A stretch of 54,067 nt of DNA, taken from the NCBI RefSeq assembly GCF_001642325.1, contig NZ_LSFI01000015.1:1-54067 (forward strand), given 5' to 3'. The position numbers were made by a program, and so were the translations under genes. Numbering within the stretch: position 1 is the stretch's first letter; each line of letters starts with the position of its first letter. Positions 41,223 through 50,611 of the stretch are shown here, piece by piece. The notes beneath the pieces were generated by a model, which was not told the origin of the DNA, did not search any database, and saw nothing but the letters and a program-made list of their open reading frames with translations. The DNA is from Thermodesulfatator autotrophicus. GTDB taxonomy: Bacteria > Desulfobacterota > Thermodesulfobacteria > Thermodesulfobacteriales > Thermodesulfatatoraceae.

Positions 41223-42327
41223 ACTTAAACCTTTTCTAATATTGCTGGTTGTTTTTCTTTTGATTTTCGGGGCTTTGCGTGTTGTTAACCTCAAAAAAGA
41301 AGCTCTTAAAAAGGTTAAACCTCCCCAGAAAGTACCTCTTTCCGTTGAAGTGGCCAGGGTAGCTAAGGGCACACTTGAAGTACGTGAAAATTACTTGGGA
41401 ACTATTATCCCTGTGCACCAGGCCAACATATCCACCAGGATATCCGGCTACATTTTGAAGATCACCAAGTATGAAGGGGAAACAGTTAAAAGAGGAGAGC
41501 TTTTAGTTGAGATAGAAGCCAAAGATATTGAAGCCAGGCTGGGTGTCCTTAAAACACAATTGGCTTCGGCCCAAACAGAACTTTTAGTGCGTAAAGGCAT
41601 TTTTGAGCGCAACCAAAAACTCCTTGAACATGAAGCCATTTCCCGGGAAGCTTTTGACCTTTCAAAGGCGGCCTACCAGGCTGCGCTTTCAAAGGTGGAA
41701 CAGCTAAAGCAAGAGATAGAAGCGGCTAAGGTTAATCTTTCCTATGCTGTTATTAAGGCTCCTTTTAATGGAGTAGTTACCAGGCGTTTCAAAAATCCTG
41801 GAGACATGGCCACTCCTGGGGCTCCCATTATAACACTTGAAGATCCCAAAGCAGGGTATCGCCTTCTGGTAAATATTCCTCAGGAAAAGGCAGTTTCAAT
41901 TACTCCTGGCGCCAAAGTCTATCTCGTGCTTGGGGACAGGCAAAAAATCGCCAGAGTTCATAAGGTTTATCCAGCAGTGTCTAAAGAGGCCTTAGCCACG
42001 CTGGAAATCAGGTTAAAAGATAGGCCTTTTTCTTTGCCAAGTGGAGCCTCTCTGGGAGTAGAGGTGGTGTTAGCTACCCCTAATGGTTTTATTCTGCCGG
42101 TTAAAGCCCTTGTGCCCGGGAAATCCCCGGGGGTTTACGTGCTGGCCAAAAATGGGCTTAAGTTTGTCCCGGTGAAAGTACTTGGCCAGAATAAAGGTCT
42201 TATGGCTGTCTCTGGAAATCTCAAAGAAGACGAGCGGGTGGTTGTGGGAGACCCTGGACTTCTTTTAAGGCTCTATCCGGGTCAAAAAATTATCCCAGTT
42301 AAAGGAGGCCATGATGAAAGTATTTAA
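41215..42327 (+). CDS. RND efflux periplasmic adaptor (membrane fusion protein)
   Basis: 370 residues. N-terminal hydrophobic anchor (about 5-20, no lipobox seen). Then a lipoyl half ARVAKGTLEVRENYLGTI, RISGYILKITKYEGETVKRGELLVEIEAKD, an alpha-hairpin (LGVLKTQLASAQTELLVRKGIFERNQKLLEHEAISREAF), the second lipoyl half YAVIKAPFNGVVTRRFKNPGDM, and a beta-barrel. This is the standard AcrA/HlyD layout. It bridges the RND pump and the TolC tunnel. Overlaps the upstream gene by 8 bp and the cupin gene by 17 bp. Confidence 0.92.
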   Translation: MNKLKPFLILLVVFLLIFGALRVVNLKKEALKKVKPPQKVPLSVEVARVAKGTLEVRENYLGTIIPVHQANISTRISGYILKITKYEGETVKRGELLVEIEAKDIEARLGVLKTQLASAQTELLVRKGIFERNQKLLEHEAISREAFDLSKAAYQAALSKVEQLKQEIEAAKVNLSYAVIKAPFNGVVTRRFKNPGDMATPGAPIITLEDPKAGYRLLVNIPQEKAVSITPGAKVYLVLGDRQKIARVHKVYPAVSKEALATLEIRLKDRPFSLPSGASLGVEVVLATPNGFILPVKALVPGKSPGVYVLAKNGLKFVPVKVLGQNKGLMAVSGNLKEDERVVVGDPGLLLRLYPGQKIIPVKGGHDESI

Positions 42328-42628
42328 ACTTGATGAGACCCGCATATTTGAAAAAGATTTAAACAAGTTTTTAGTGCACGATTCTCCTTATTTTCGGATA
42401 ATCAACTTCAATATTAAGGCTGGTAAGGTCTTTCCCGTACATTCTCACCCCGTAGAAGGTGAACTCAGTATCGTGGTGCTTGAAGGTGAAGGCTTTTTCC
42501 TGGGAGATGAAGGATCTAAAACTCCAGCCAAACCAGGAGACATCTTTATTTGCTCTATTGATGAACCTCACGGCATGGAGGCCAAAACTGATATGCGCAT
42601 TCTGGTAACCATAGCTCCACCGCTATAA
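42311..42628 (+). CDS. Small cupin-domain protein inside the efflux operon
   Basis: 105 residues, one cupin fold: FPVHSHPVEGELSIVVLEGEGFFLGDEG carries the metal-binding HxH and downstream Glu, and PGDIFICSIDEPHGMEA gives the second-motif His. It is very likely a metal-binding sensor or small enzyme. Its place between adaptor and pump, in the same strand with a strong AAAGGAGG before the ATG, suggests a role linked to the pumped compound. ATG 42311 or 42314 are both possible. Confidence 0.85.
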   Translation: MMKVFKLDETRIFEKDLNKFLVHDSPYFRIINFNIKAGKVFPVHSHPVEGELSIVVLEGEGFFLGDEGSKTPAKPGDIFICSIDEPHGMEAKTDMRILVTIAPPL

Positions 42629-42638
42629 GGAAAAAAAT

Positions 42639-45600
42639 ATGACCTTTGTAGAACGTTACCTTAGGTGGCCACATCTTATTCTCGCCCTGTTGTTTCTGGG
42701 AGTGGTGCTGGGTGTAAAAAGCTTCCGGGAACTTCCCTTAAATCTTTTTCCTGATGCCAACTATCCCCAAATAGTGGTAGTGCTTTCTCTGCCCGGAGCT
42801 TCAGCCGAGGATGTAGAACAGGAAGTGGTTATCCCTGTGGAAAAAGAGCTTGCCACTCTTTCTCTGGTGCGCAAAGTGCGTTCTGTGGCAAGAGATGGGG
42901 TAGGAGTCCTTTCAGTAGAATTTGAGTATGAAAAAGGGCTCTCTGCAGCACAGGTGGACGTTTCATCTGCCCTTGACCGCATTTTAAGTGACCTTCCCCG
43001 AGGGCTTTTGCCGCCACGTATTTTTAAAGTAAGTGACGCCACCAATCCCGTAATGACTGTGGCTATAACCCCACGGCCTGGTTCAAATCTTTCTCTTGCC
43101 GAAGTAAGACGTCTGGCTGAAGAATACCTCAAACCCGCCCTGCTAAATGTGCCTCAAATTGGCGATGTAGAAGTATTTGGGGGCTATAAGCCCGAAGTAA
43201 GGGTTGAAATTAAAAGGGACGCTCTTGCTCGCTATGGCTTAAACCTGGCCAGTATAACGGCTGCTCTTTTCTCGCAAAACAGCAATCTTCCTGCGGGTAT
43301 AGTAAGGTCAAAAGATAGCGAGATTTTTATAAAAATTCCCGGAGAAATAACAGAACCAGAGCAGCTGAGAGACATTGTTATTCCACTAAAAGGAAAGTCC
43401 ATCCGTCTTGGAGATATTGCCAATATAACTCTTGCCCATGAAGATAGAAATAGCTTGTTTCATGGTAACGGGAAACCAGCCATAGGCCTTAATGTTTTAA
43501 GGCCAGAAAATGGCAACGTTATGGCTACTATTGAGGCGGCAGAAAAGGCCTTAAAAAAACTTCAGGCCAAATATCCCGAGCTCAACTTTTCCATAGCTGA
43601 TACCCAAAAGAACATAATCAAGACTTCGCTTTCCAATCTGATAGGGGCATTAAGAGACGCCATAATCCTTACGGTAGCTGTAATCTTTCTTTTAATGGCC
43701 AGAGTTAGGGCTACTCTTTTAGCGGCTGTTTCCATCCCTGTAACTTATTTTCTTACTTTCTTTTTTATGAAACTGTTTGGCCTTGAGCTTAACATCGTTA
43801 CCATGACGGCGGTTATTCTGGCAGTGGGCCTTCTGGTTGATGACTCCATCGTGGTGGCTGAAAATATAGAACGCCACCTGCGCGAAAAGGGCCTTTCCCC
43901 AAGGCAGGCGGCTATCTCGGGCACGCAGGAGATAATGCTGGCAGACCTCTCAGGTACTTTTACTACCATTCTGGTGCTAATTCCCATAATGTTCGTTGGC
44001 GGCTATGTGGAAAAGATTTTACGGCCGCTGGCCATGGTATTAACCATGGCGCTTACGGCTTCTTACATTGTTTCGGTGACTATTATTCCTCTTCTTGCAC
44101 CCTATGTGTTGCGAAAAGGGGAGCCATCACGGCTTGAAAAATTCCTTTCCCGTTTAAGCGAAGGGTTTCTAGAAAAATTTAGGGCCTTTTACCTTACCCT
44201 TTTCAGGTTTGGCGTTCGCTACAAAATAGTTCTTGTTATGCCAGCTATCCTTCTCATGGTGCTCAGTGTAAAAAAAGTTATGCCTCTGGTAGGGCGAGAT
44301 CTTATGCCTCCAATGGATACCGGGATAGTCAAAGTCTCTTTTGAAGTAACGCCCAATACCCCTATAGAAGAAGCTGAAAAGATAATTAATCAAATGGAAA
44401 AGGAACTCGTTAGTTATCCGGGCTTTATTCGTATGGCCACAGTTATGGGCTCAGAGCCAGGGGTGATAAGTTTTGGAGCTGACCGTACGCCCAGGCAGGG
44501 AATTATAACAGTCCATTTTGTAGATCGCTTTCATCGTAAAGAAAACATCTGGCAAATAGAAGACGATCTTTACCAAAAATTTTTGAAAATTCCAGGCCTA
44601 AAGACCCTTCATGTGTTTGAATTCGGGGCTACTCCTCTTTCCTCTATCGCCGCACCGGTAGATGTGATGGTTTCAGGCTATAACCCTCGTATTTTGCATC
44701 ACCTGGCCCTGGAAATAGAAAAAAGACTTTATAAAGTACCAGGGCTTGTTAGTCTTTCTCATACGTGGGATTTTGACCGCCTGGAATATCTAATAAAGCC
44801 AGATATAGAAAAACTTTCTGCTTATGGTCTCACACCCGAAATTCTTGCCCGTGAGATCTATATGGGTTTTTCAGGGGGCAAGGCCTCTTTCTGGCGCATA
44901 CCCGAAGAACGCCCTTACGCCATAAAGGTGCGCTTTTCTCCTGCGGAGAGAAATTCTCTTGATGATCTTTTAAATTATCTTGTGCCTACTCCTAAAGGTC
45001 CGGTGCCTTTGAGGGAAATAGCCACTGTGGAAAAAGATTTCGTAAGAAATGTTATTGTGCGCGAAAATTTATCCCCTGTTATTGATGTCCTGGGTTATCG
45101 CCGTAAAACCGCTATAAGCCATATTCAGGCCGGCGTAGGAAAGGCCCTATCGGACCTCAAAATTCCTTCAGGGTATAAGGTTTCACAAGAAGGCGAAGTA
45201 AAACCCATGCAAGAGTCTTTCGGCCGCCTAAAAGACGCCCTTATACTTTCGTTGATACTTCTTTATTTTTCTCTGGTTCCCACTTTCAGGTCTTTCAGAC
45301 ATCCTATAACTATAATGGTGGCCATTCCTCTGGCTTTGATTGGGGCTATCTGGGGGTTATTGCTGGTGGGCAGGCACTTTTGTATGCCAGCTTCCATGGG
45401 TATGATTCTTCTATCTGGAGTAGTGGTTAATAATTCCATTTTGTTACTTGATTTCATTGAAAAGGCTCGAGAAAAAGGAAAAGACTTAAGAGAAGCAGTG
45501 GAAGGAGCTATTCGCGCAAGAACCAGGCCCATTTTAATGACCGCCCTTTCCACCATAGCCGGCATGATACCCATTGCCGCTGAACGGGCTATCGGGCTTG

Positions 45601-45764
45601 AGCGCCTATCGCCTCTGGCAGTAGTGGCCATTGGCGGCCTACTGGTAGGAACTGTGCTAACCCTTGTTTATGTACCGCTTTTTTACGTGTTTCTGGAAAA
45701 ACTTCGTACCTCAGGCTCCAAAGGGATAAGTCTTCTAAAGGGCGTGTTCTGGTCAAGAGTCTAG
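42639..45764 (+). CDS. RND-family efflux pump permease
   Basis: 1041 residues, the full length of an inner-membrane RND trimer subunit. TM1 at the N-terminus, then a periplasmic porter domain (PDANYPQIVVVLSLPGASAEDVEQEVVIPVEKEL), a block of helices with the proton-relay pair VGLLVDDSIVVAENIERHLRE, a second periplasmic domain, and a final helix set (GVVVNNSILLLDFIEKAREKG; RTRPILMTALSTIAGMIP). It resembles HAE1-type drug/hydrophobe exporters; no heavy-metal Met signature was recognised. Driven by proton influx, exporting through the adaptor and the TolC-like channel encoded just upstream. Confidence 0.93.
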   Translation: MTFVERYLRWPHLILALLFLGVVLGVKSFRELPLNLFPDANYPQIVVVLSLPGASAEDVEQEVVIPVEKELATLSLVRKVRSVARDGVGVLSVEFEYEKGLSAAQVDVSSALDRILSDLPRGLLPPRIFKVSDATNPVMTVAITPRPGSNLSLAEVRRLAEEYLKPALLNVPQIGDVEVFGGYKPEVRVEIKRDALARYGLNLASITAALFSQNSNLPAGIVRSKDSEIFIKIPGEITEPEQLRDIVIPLKGKSIRLGDIANITLAHEDRNSLFHGNGKPAIGLNVLRPENGNVMATIEAAEKALKKLQAKYPELNFSIADTQKNIIKTSLSNLIGALRDAIILTVAVIFLLMARVRATLLAAVSIPVTYFLTFFFMKLFGLELNIVTMTAVILAVGLLVDDSIVVAENIERHLREKGLSPRQAAISGTQEIMLADLSGTFTTILVLIPIMFVGGYVEKILRPLAMVLTMALTASYIVSVTIIPLLAPYVLRKGEPSRLEKFLSRLSEGFLEKFRAFYLTLFRFGVRYKIVLVMPAILLMVLSVKKVMPLVGRDLMPPMDTGIVKVSFEVTPNTPIEEAEKIINQMEKELVSYPGFIRMATVMGSEPGVISFGADRTPRQGIITVHFVDRFHRKENIWQIEDDLYQKFLKIPGLKTLHVFEFGATPLSSIAAPVDVMVSGYNPRILHHLALEIEKRLYKVPGLVSLSHTWDFDRLEYLIKPDIEKLSAYGLTPEILAREIYMGFSGGKASFWRIPEERPYAIKVRFSPAERNSLDDLLNYLVPTPKGPVPLREIATVEKDFVRNVIVRENLSPVIDVLGYRRKTAISHIQAGVGKALSDLKIPSGYKVSQEGEVKPMQESFGRLKDALILSLILLYFSLVPTFRSFRHPITIMVAIPLALIGAIWGLLLVGRHFCMPASMGMILLSGVVVNNSILLLDFIEKAREKGKDLREAVEGAIRARTRPILMTALSTIAGMIPIAAERAIGLERLSPLAVVAIGGLLVGTVLTLVYVPLFYVFLEKLRTSGSKGISLLKGVFWSRV

Positions 45765-45774
45765 TCAGCCTTAC

Positions 45775-45805
45775 ACAAGGAAGCTCCCTAAAGGAGCTTC
45801 CTTGT
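45775..45805 (+). terminator. Intrinsic terminator of the efflux operon
   Basis: Perfect 13-bp stem ACAAGGAAGCTCC/GGAGCTTCCTTGT with a 5-nt loop, just after the RND stop. It lies next to the end of the convergent htpX gene and could serve both. Confidence 0.85.
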
Positions 45806-45815
45806 AAAGTTCAGG

Positions 45816-46691
45816 TTAGGCAGCGGCCAGGCCTTCGCGTCTGGCCATCTCAACCAATTTGGCAATACGGTCTTGAATAGGTGGATGGGTGGAAAAGAGC
45901 TTGTAAAAACTGCCACCAGACAGCGGATTAACAATGAACATCTGGGCCTGAGCCGGGTTTACCTGCATTGGCACCTGGCGGTTCCAGGCCTCTAGCTTTT
46001 CAAGGGCCCGGGCTAGTGAAAGCGGGCAACGGCAAATTTTAGCTCCAGTAGCATCAGCAAGATACTCACGGCTGCGGCTTACCGCCATTTGAATAATCAT
46101 GGCGGCAAGAGGTGCGAGAAATATCATTAAAAATATGCCCACATAACCCAATACGCCGTGATCTTCCTCGTCATCTCCAGAAAGGCCGCCAAAAAGCAAA
46201 GACCAGGAGGCCATATCAGCTAAGTAGGCGATGGCTCCAGCAATCACCGCTGCTATAGACGAAATCAGAATGTCCCGGTTTTTAATGTGAGCAATTTCAT
46301 GGGCTAAGACCCCTTCAAGTTCGTCTCTGTTGAGAATTTGCATAATTCCTCTGGTAACTGCTACCACGCCTTTTTCCGGGTTCCTTCCTGTAGCAAAGGC
46401 ATTCGGTGTTTCAGTATCCATAATGAAAACCCTGGGCTTGGGAATGCCCGCCTGAGCAGCGAGTTTGGCTACCATATTGTGTAGTTCAGGGGCTTCAGCT
46501 GGAGACACTTCTCTGGCTCCAGTCATCTTGAGAACCAGCTTATCAGAGTACCAGTAAGCAAAGAAATTCATCGCTCCAGCTAAAATAAGCGCAATAATAG
46601 CTCCAGTTTTACCACCCAGCAGTTGACCACAGATTACAAATAACGCAGTCAAAGCAGCGAGTAGAATAAAAGTTTTAAGCGTGTTATACAC
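45816..46691 (-). CDS. htpX: HtpX membrane zinc metalloprotease
   Basis: 291 residues from a GTG start behind GGAGGT. Two N-terminal membrane helices, then NAFATGRNPEKGVVAVTRGIMQILNRDELEGVLAHEIAHIKNRD with the HEXXH zinc site, two more helices, and SREYLADATGAKI with the third ligand. M48 family. It degrades misfolded membrane proteins. Single gene, convergent with the efflux operon. Confidence 0.95.
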   Translation of the reverse strand: MYNTLKTFILLAALTALFVICGQLLGGKTGAIIALILAGAMNFFAYWYSDKLVLKMTGAREVSPAEAPELHNMVAKLAAQAGIPKPRVFIMDTETPNAFATGRNPEKGVVAVTRGIMQILNRDELEGVLAHEIAHIKNRDILISSIAAVIAGAIAYLADMASWSLLFGGLSGDDEEDHGVLGYVGIFLMIFLAPLAAMIIQMAVSRSREYLADATGAKICRCPLSLARALEKLEAWNRQVPMQVNPAQAQMFIVNPLSGGSFYKLFSTHPPIQDRIAKLVEMARREGLAAA

Positions 46692-46750
46692 GGCTTACCT
46701 CCTCAACATTGTTTTTTATTAAAAATAACTAATATAAAATTCCCTTTTTT

Positions 46751-47500
46751 TCAAGATTTCTGAAGAAAAAGATTGAAATGAGCTACGCACATTAAATATA
46801 AGGCGGCGGTTTCAGCTCTCAATATCAAATGGCCTAAGCCTGCGGGTTTGAACTGGTGTTTTAATAATAAAGCAGCTTCTTGCCGGGAAAAGCCGCCTTC
46901 AGGCCCGGTTATAAAACAAGCGCTTTTTACCTTTAGACTGGTTTTTAAGGTTTCAGCCAGGGTTTTTTGGCTTTCTCTTTCATAGGCAAACACTTTGAGG
47001 TCAGCTGTTATCTTTGCCGCTTTACTGAGCGGAAGGGGTTCCTTTATATGGAGAGGCCAGAGCCGGCGGCATTGTTTAAGGCTTTGCCTGGCCCTTTTTT
47101 CTAGCTTGGCCGTTAAATTGGGGCCAGGTTTAACCACGGTTCTTTCAGTTAGAACAGGAATTACCTCATAAACTCCAAGTTCTACGGCTTTTTCCACCAA
47201 AAAAGAAAGCCAGTCTTTTTTAAGCAAGGGAAGAAGGAAGATTAGTTTAGGTTTTAAAGGTTCTTCATATCGTAAAAGGCTTTCAGCCTTAACTAAAACC
47301 CCAGCTTTATCAATTTTTAAAACTTTTCCAAGATATTCCCGGCCTTCTAAGTCAAGAAGAGCTAATTTTTCTCCTGCTTTCAAGCGCAATACATTTTTTA
47401 AGTGATGACTTTCTTCAGGATTTAGCCAGTAAGGAACCCCCGGTTTTATTCCTTCAGCTAAAAAACAGGCTAGGTCTTTTGAAAGGCAAGCATGGTCCAT
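46751..47500 (-). CDS. rsmE: 16S rRNA (uracil1498-N3)-methyltransferase RsmE
   Basis: 249 residues, SPOUT-class knotted methyltransferase. Seen: HHLKNVLRLKAGEKL (PUA-like N-domain), LLPLLKKDWLSFLVEKAVELGVYEVIPVLTERTVV, RARQSLKQCRRL and the SAM knot FITGPEGGFSRQEA ending LGHLILRAETAAL. Starts inside the end of prmA (31-bp overlap), so translated from the same message. Confidence 0.93.
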   Translation of the reverse strand: MDHACLSKDLACFLAEGIKPGVPYWLNPEESHHLKNVLRLKAGEKLALLDLEGREYLGKVLKIDKAGVLVKAESLLRYEEPLKPKLIFLLPLLKKDWLSFLVEKAVELGVYEVIPVLTERTVVKPGPNLTAKLEKRARQSLKQCRRLWPLHIKEPLPLSKAAKITADLKVFAYERESQKTLAETLKTSLKVKSACFITGPEGGFSRQEAALLLKHQFKPAGLGHLILRAETAALYLMCVAHFNLFLQKS

Positions 47501-48387
47501 TCCTTAAATTCCCGGTCAATTTTTTCCGCATAAAGTTTAAGCCCCAATGATAAGTACTTTTCTTTGAGTTTAGGAGCTTCTTCTTTTAAAAAGCCAGACA
47601 AAAGGATAAAACCTTTGCTGTTTAACAATTCGGTAAGTTTTTCGGCCATAAGTTCTAGCTCGTAAGCTGAAATATTGGCACAAATCAAGTCAAACCCTGA
47701 GAAGATTTCCCAAACCGGAGTGGTGGAAACAAAAACTTTGTCGTGTAAGTGATTGCGGAGGACATTTTCTCTAGCCACTTCAGCCGCTTCTGGGTCAATA
47801 TCAATGGCAATTACTTCTCTGGCTCCCAGCTTAGCCGCTGCTATGGCCAGGATGCCCGTGCCTGTACCTACGTCTAACATGGTGGGATCTTTGAGTAGTT
47901 CTTTTTCAAAAATTTCTTCCAGTGTCTCAAGTATTAAATAGGTTGAAGGGTGATGCCCGGTACCAAAGGCCCTTCCCGGATCTATTTCAATAACAATGTC
48001 TTCTGGCTCAGGCACATAAGCTTCCCATGAGGGTTTTATAACCAAACGTTTTCCCACTTTTATGGGCTTAAAATAGACCTGCCAGGCCGTTTCCCATTCT
48101 TCTTCAGGTAGAGGCTGATGTTCAAGCTTGAATTCATGTTCTGGATAAAGCTCCTCAAGAGAGGCAAGATAGGCGTAAATTTTTTTTATTAAACCGGTTT
48201 CCGCCTGTTCGGGAGCAAGGTATCCCGTAACTTTTACTAAAAGAGTTCCCTCAGGATGCGGTTCTACGTCTTCACACTTTACACCGTGGCCTGTGGTTTC
48301 TACGAAGAAATTGGCCACAGCATCACTCAATTCCGCAGGTACCACTACGGATATTTCCAGCCAAATACGTTGTTTAGGTTCTTTCAT
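47470..48387 (-). CDS. prmA: Ribosomal protein L11 methyltransferase PrmA
   Basis: About 305 residues from ATG 48387. N-terminal substrate domain ISVVVPAELSDAVANFFVETTGHGV, then the C-terminal SAM domain: DPGRAFGTGHHPSTYLILETLEE, MLDVGTGTGILAIAAAKLGAREVIAIDIDPEAAEVARENV, DLICANISAYELELMAEKLTELL. The FGTGHH motif is diagnostic. First gene of the prmA-rsmE unit, divergent from the M23 peptidase gene with about 60 bp between starts. Confidence 0.93.
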   Translation of the reverse strand: MKEPKQRIWLEISVVVPAELSDAVANFFVETTGHGVKCEDVEPHPEGTLLVKVTGYLAPEQAETGLIKKIYAYLASLEELYPEHEFKLEHQPLPEEEWETAWQVYFKPIKVGKRLVIKPSWEAYVPEPEDIVIEIDPGRAFGTGHHPSTYLILETLEEIFEKELLKDPTMLDVGTGTGILAIAAAKLGAREVIAIDIDPEAAEVARENVLRNHLHDKVFVSTTPVWEIFSGFDLICANISAYELELMAEKLTELLNSKGFILLSGFLKEEAPKLKEKYLSLGLKLYAEKIDREFKEWTMLAFQKT

Positions 48388-48448
48388 GATTTCAAATAGT
48401 AAGCACAAAACTCTTGCCTTTCAAAGAATTTTTTGGCATCATCTTCCT

Positions 48449-49345
48449 ATGCCGTTAAAAAAGACTTGGACAGGTTTAAAAGGGACGGGGCGAGAGCGAG
48501 CAAGTGTATTTTTAGCAGTTTTTTTCTCTTTAATTTCCACCTTCCTTTTTTACCAGAACATTAAACTTAAACAGGAAATAAAAAGTCTTAAAAAAGATAT
48601 TACTTCTCTTGAAACAGAAGTCCTTTCTCTAAGGCTTAGAGAAAAAGAACTTGAAACCCAGATTGACCAGCTTGAAAAAGAAAAAGAAGAACTCCTTAAC
48701 CAGGCGGTAGGGGCTTTGCGCCAGTATGACCGTTACGTTAAAAAGGTGGTACGTCAGCTCGGGCTTTCGCGCCATTTTAGAGTTTCCTCAAATAAAGCCG
48801 TTGGTGGGCCTTATCTTCCACCCAAAAAAGAATATGAAATTCTGGTAACCAAAATAAATGAATATTTGTTAAAGCTTGACAAAATCCCCATAGGCAAGCC
48901 TGTTAAAGGTTATATATCTTCTTATTACGGGTATAGGAGAGATCCTTTCACTAAAAAGCGGGCTTTTCATTCAGGGATAGACTTAGTTGCCCGCTACGGA
49001 GCTCCTGTTAGGGCTACGGCAGATGGTGTGGTTTACCAGGTAGGCTATACCAGGGCCCTCGGTCGGTACGTGAAAATCAGGCATGCTCATGGCTTTATGA
49101 CAGTTTACGGGCATCTTCGTAAATATGTAGTCAAAAGAGGAGAACAGATTAAAAAAGGAGAAATAATCGGTTACGTAGGGAATACTGGCCGAAGCACAGG
49201 CCCTCATGTACACTATGAAATCAGGCGCTGGGGAAGAAGTCTAAATCCTTTGAGATTTGTTAGAGCAGAGAAAAAACTTGCCAAGGTAACCTCTAAAGTC
49301 AAAATTTCTGAGACCATTTCTTTAAAGAAAACAAAACAAAGTTAA
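48449..49345 (+). CDS. M23-family peptidoglycan endopeptidase with coiled coil (EnvC/NlpD-like)
   Basis: 298 residues from ATG 48449; the longer open frame overlaps prmA antisense and lacks a ribosome site. One membrane helix (about 20-36), a coiled coil (about 38-88: LKQEIKSLKKDITSLETEVLSLRLREKELETQ), then an M23/LytM domain with intact zinc ligands: HSGIDLVA (HxxxD) and HVHYE (HxH). It is probably an active peptidoglycan hydrolase, anchored in the inner membrane and facing the periplasm. It ends with a Lys-rich tail. Confidence 0.9.
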   Translation: MPLKKTWTGLKGTGRERASVFLAVFFSLISTFLFYQNIKLKQEIKSLKKDITSLETEVLSLRLREKELETQIDQLEKEKEELLNQAVGALRQYDRYVKKVVRQLGLSRHFRVSSNKAVGGPYLPPKKEYEILVTKINEYLLKLDKIPIGKPVKGYISSYYGYRRDPFTKKRAFHSGIDLVARYGAPVRATADGVVYQVGYTRALGRYVKIRHAHGFMTVYGHLRKYVVKRGEQIKKGEIIGYVGNTGRSTGPHVHYEIRRWGRSLNPLRFVRAEKKLAKVTSKVKISETISLKKTKQS

Positions 49346-49463
49346 GTTATTAGACCTTTCCAAAGCTTAGAAACAGGGATTACTTCGGCTATCAGCGCAG
49401 TCTCGCAATGATTTTTTCCTTTGGAATTGCAAACCCGTACTAAAGCATTTACAAATGTTCCAT

Positions 49464-50606
49464 TTATGGAAGACAAAAAGATAAAAATTCCTTGGCCTTA
49501 TAGGACCAGTCTTCTTTGGCCAATTTTTCATGAGGAATTTTGGGTGGACATAGTTTTCTGTTAATTATGTCGTTAATAACTTTAACCCACTCTTCAGGGG
49601 TTTCAGCTATTACCACGTAGGGTTCAAATTTTTTAATTTCTTTTAAAGGAACACCTACTATTGGTTTCCCTGTGGCAAGATATTCTTTTAGTTTAAGGGG
49701 GTTAATAGTTTGGGTAAAGCTATTTACGATATAAGGAAGAATAAGTATATCCATAGACTGAAGAGTTGAGGGAACCTGTTCATAATCAATAGGAGGAATA
49801 TAATAAAAATTACTGTATTTAATTGAAGTCATATCTATTTCATTTCTACCTATAAAAACAAAATTGATATTAAGAAGATTTGACAATATATGTCTTATTA
49901 AATTCAAGTTTAGACGAGCATCAATAAGTCCTATATATCCTATTCTAGGACGAGGAATTTTTTGTAAGGTTAGTGGTTCTTGTAAAATTGGTTTATGAAA
50001 AAGTTCAAAATCAAAACCATGAGGTAAAAAATATATAGGTTTTTGATATCTTTCTAATCGCTTAAAAAGCTCTTCTGATGTAGCCACAAAAACATCACTT
50101 TTCCTTATAAGCTCCTCTTCCATTTTGAGGATTAAGTCTTTTTCGTGGCCAGGCCAATTGGCAAAATCGTCAACACAGTAGTAAACCACCCGCCTTTCCC
50201 CGAAGGCTCCAATGTAGTCGCAGGCGTTAGGCACAGTGGTGACTAATATGGGCCTTTCAAGCCCGCGGCGTTTAAGTTCTTGCCTCACGGCCTTTATGAC
50301 CGAATGGCGATTGATCTGGCGGAAAAAGCCCTTGTTATAAGGAATCATGGGAGGCTGTATCACTGATAAGTTTTCTGGTAACATCTGCCTGGAAGCTTTT
50401 TCCCTGCGGGGAAAAAACATCCTTTTTAATTTGCGAAAACCTTTAGCCAAATCGGCTTTACAAAAGCGGGGAAGGCGCATGCCAACGGTGTTTACCCAGA
50501 TGACCGGATACTCTTTTACGATGTGTCTAAAAATATGCTGGCAGCTTGAGGGATGTTCGCCCCAGTCATCGGCAAAAACCAAGAATGAAATCTTTTCAGA
50601 AGGCAT
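49464..50606 (-). CDS. GT-B-fold glycosyltransferase (surface polysaccharide)
   Basis: About 380 residues from ATG 50606; a GTG three codons upstream overlaps the cysC stop. Pattern of a GT4/GT1-type transferase: FGERRVVYYCVDDFANWPGHE, SDVFVATSEELFKRL, YFLPHGFDFELF, PRIGYIGLIDARLNLNLI, QSMDILILPY, and the C-terminal donor-site run INPLKLKEYLATGKPIVG. No signal peptide or membrane helix. It would transfer a sugar to a lipid-linked or surface glycan. Linked to the upstream APS kinase in one operon. Exact linkage unknown. Confidence 0.82.
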   Translation of the reverse strand: MPSEKISFLVFADDWGEHPSSCQHIFRHIVKEYPVIWVNTVGMRLPRFCKADLAKGFRKLKRMFFPRREKASRQMLPENLSVIQPPMIPYNKGFFRQINRHSVIKAVRQELKRRGLERPILVTTVPNACDYIGAFGERRVVYYCVDDFANWPGHEKDLILKMEEELIRKSDVFVATSEELFKRLERYQKPIYFLPHGFDFELFHKPILQEPLTLQKIPRPRIGYIGLIDARLNLNLIRHILSNLLNINFVFIGRNEIDMTSIKYSNFYYIPPIDYEQVPSTLQSMDILILPYIVNSFTQTINPLKLKEYLATGKPIVGVPLKEIKKFEPYVVIAETPEEWVKVINDIINRKLCPPKIPHEKLAKEDWSYKAKEFLSFCLP

Positions 50607-50611
50607 GGTGA

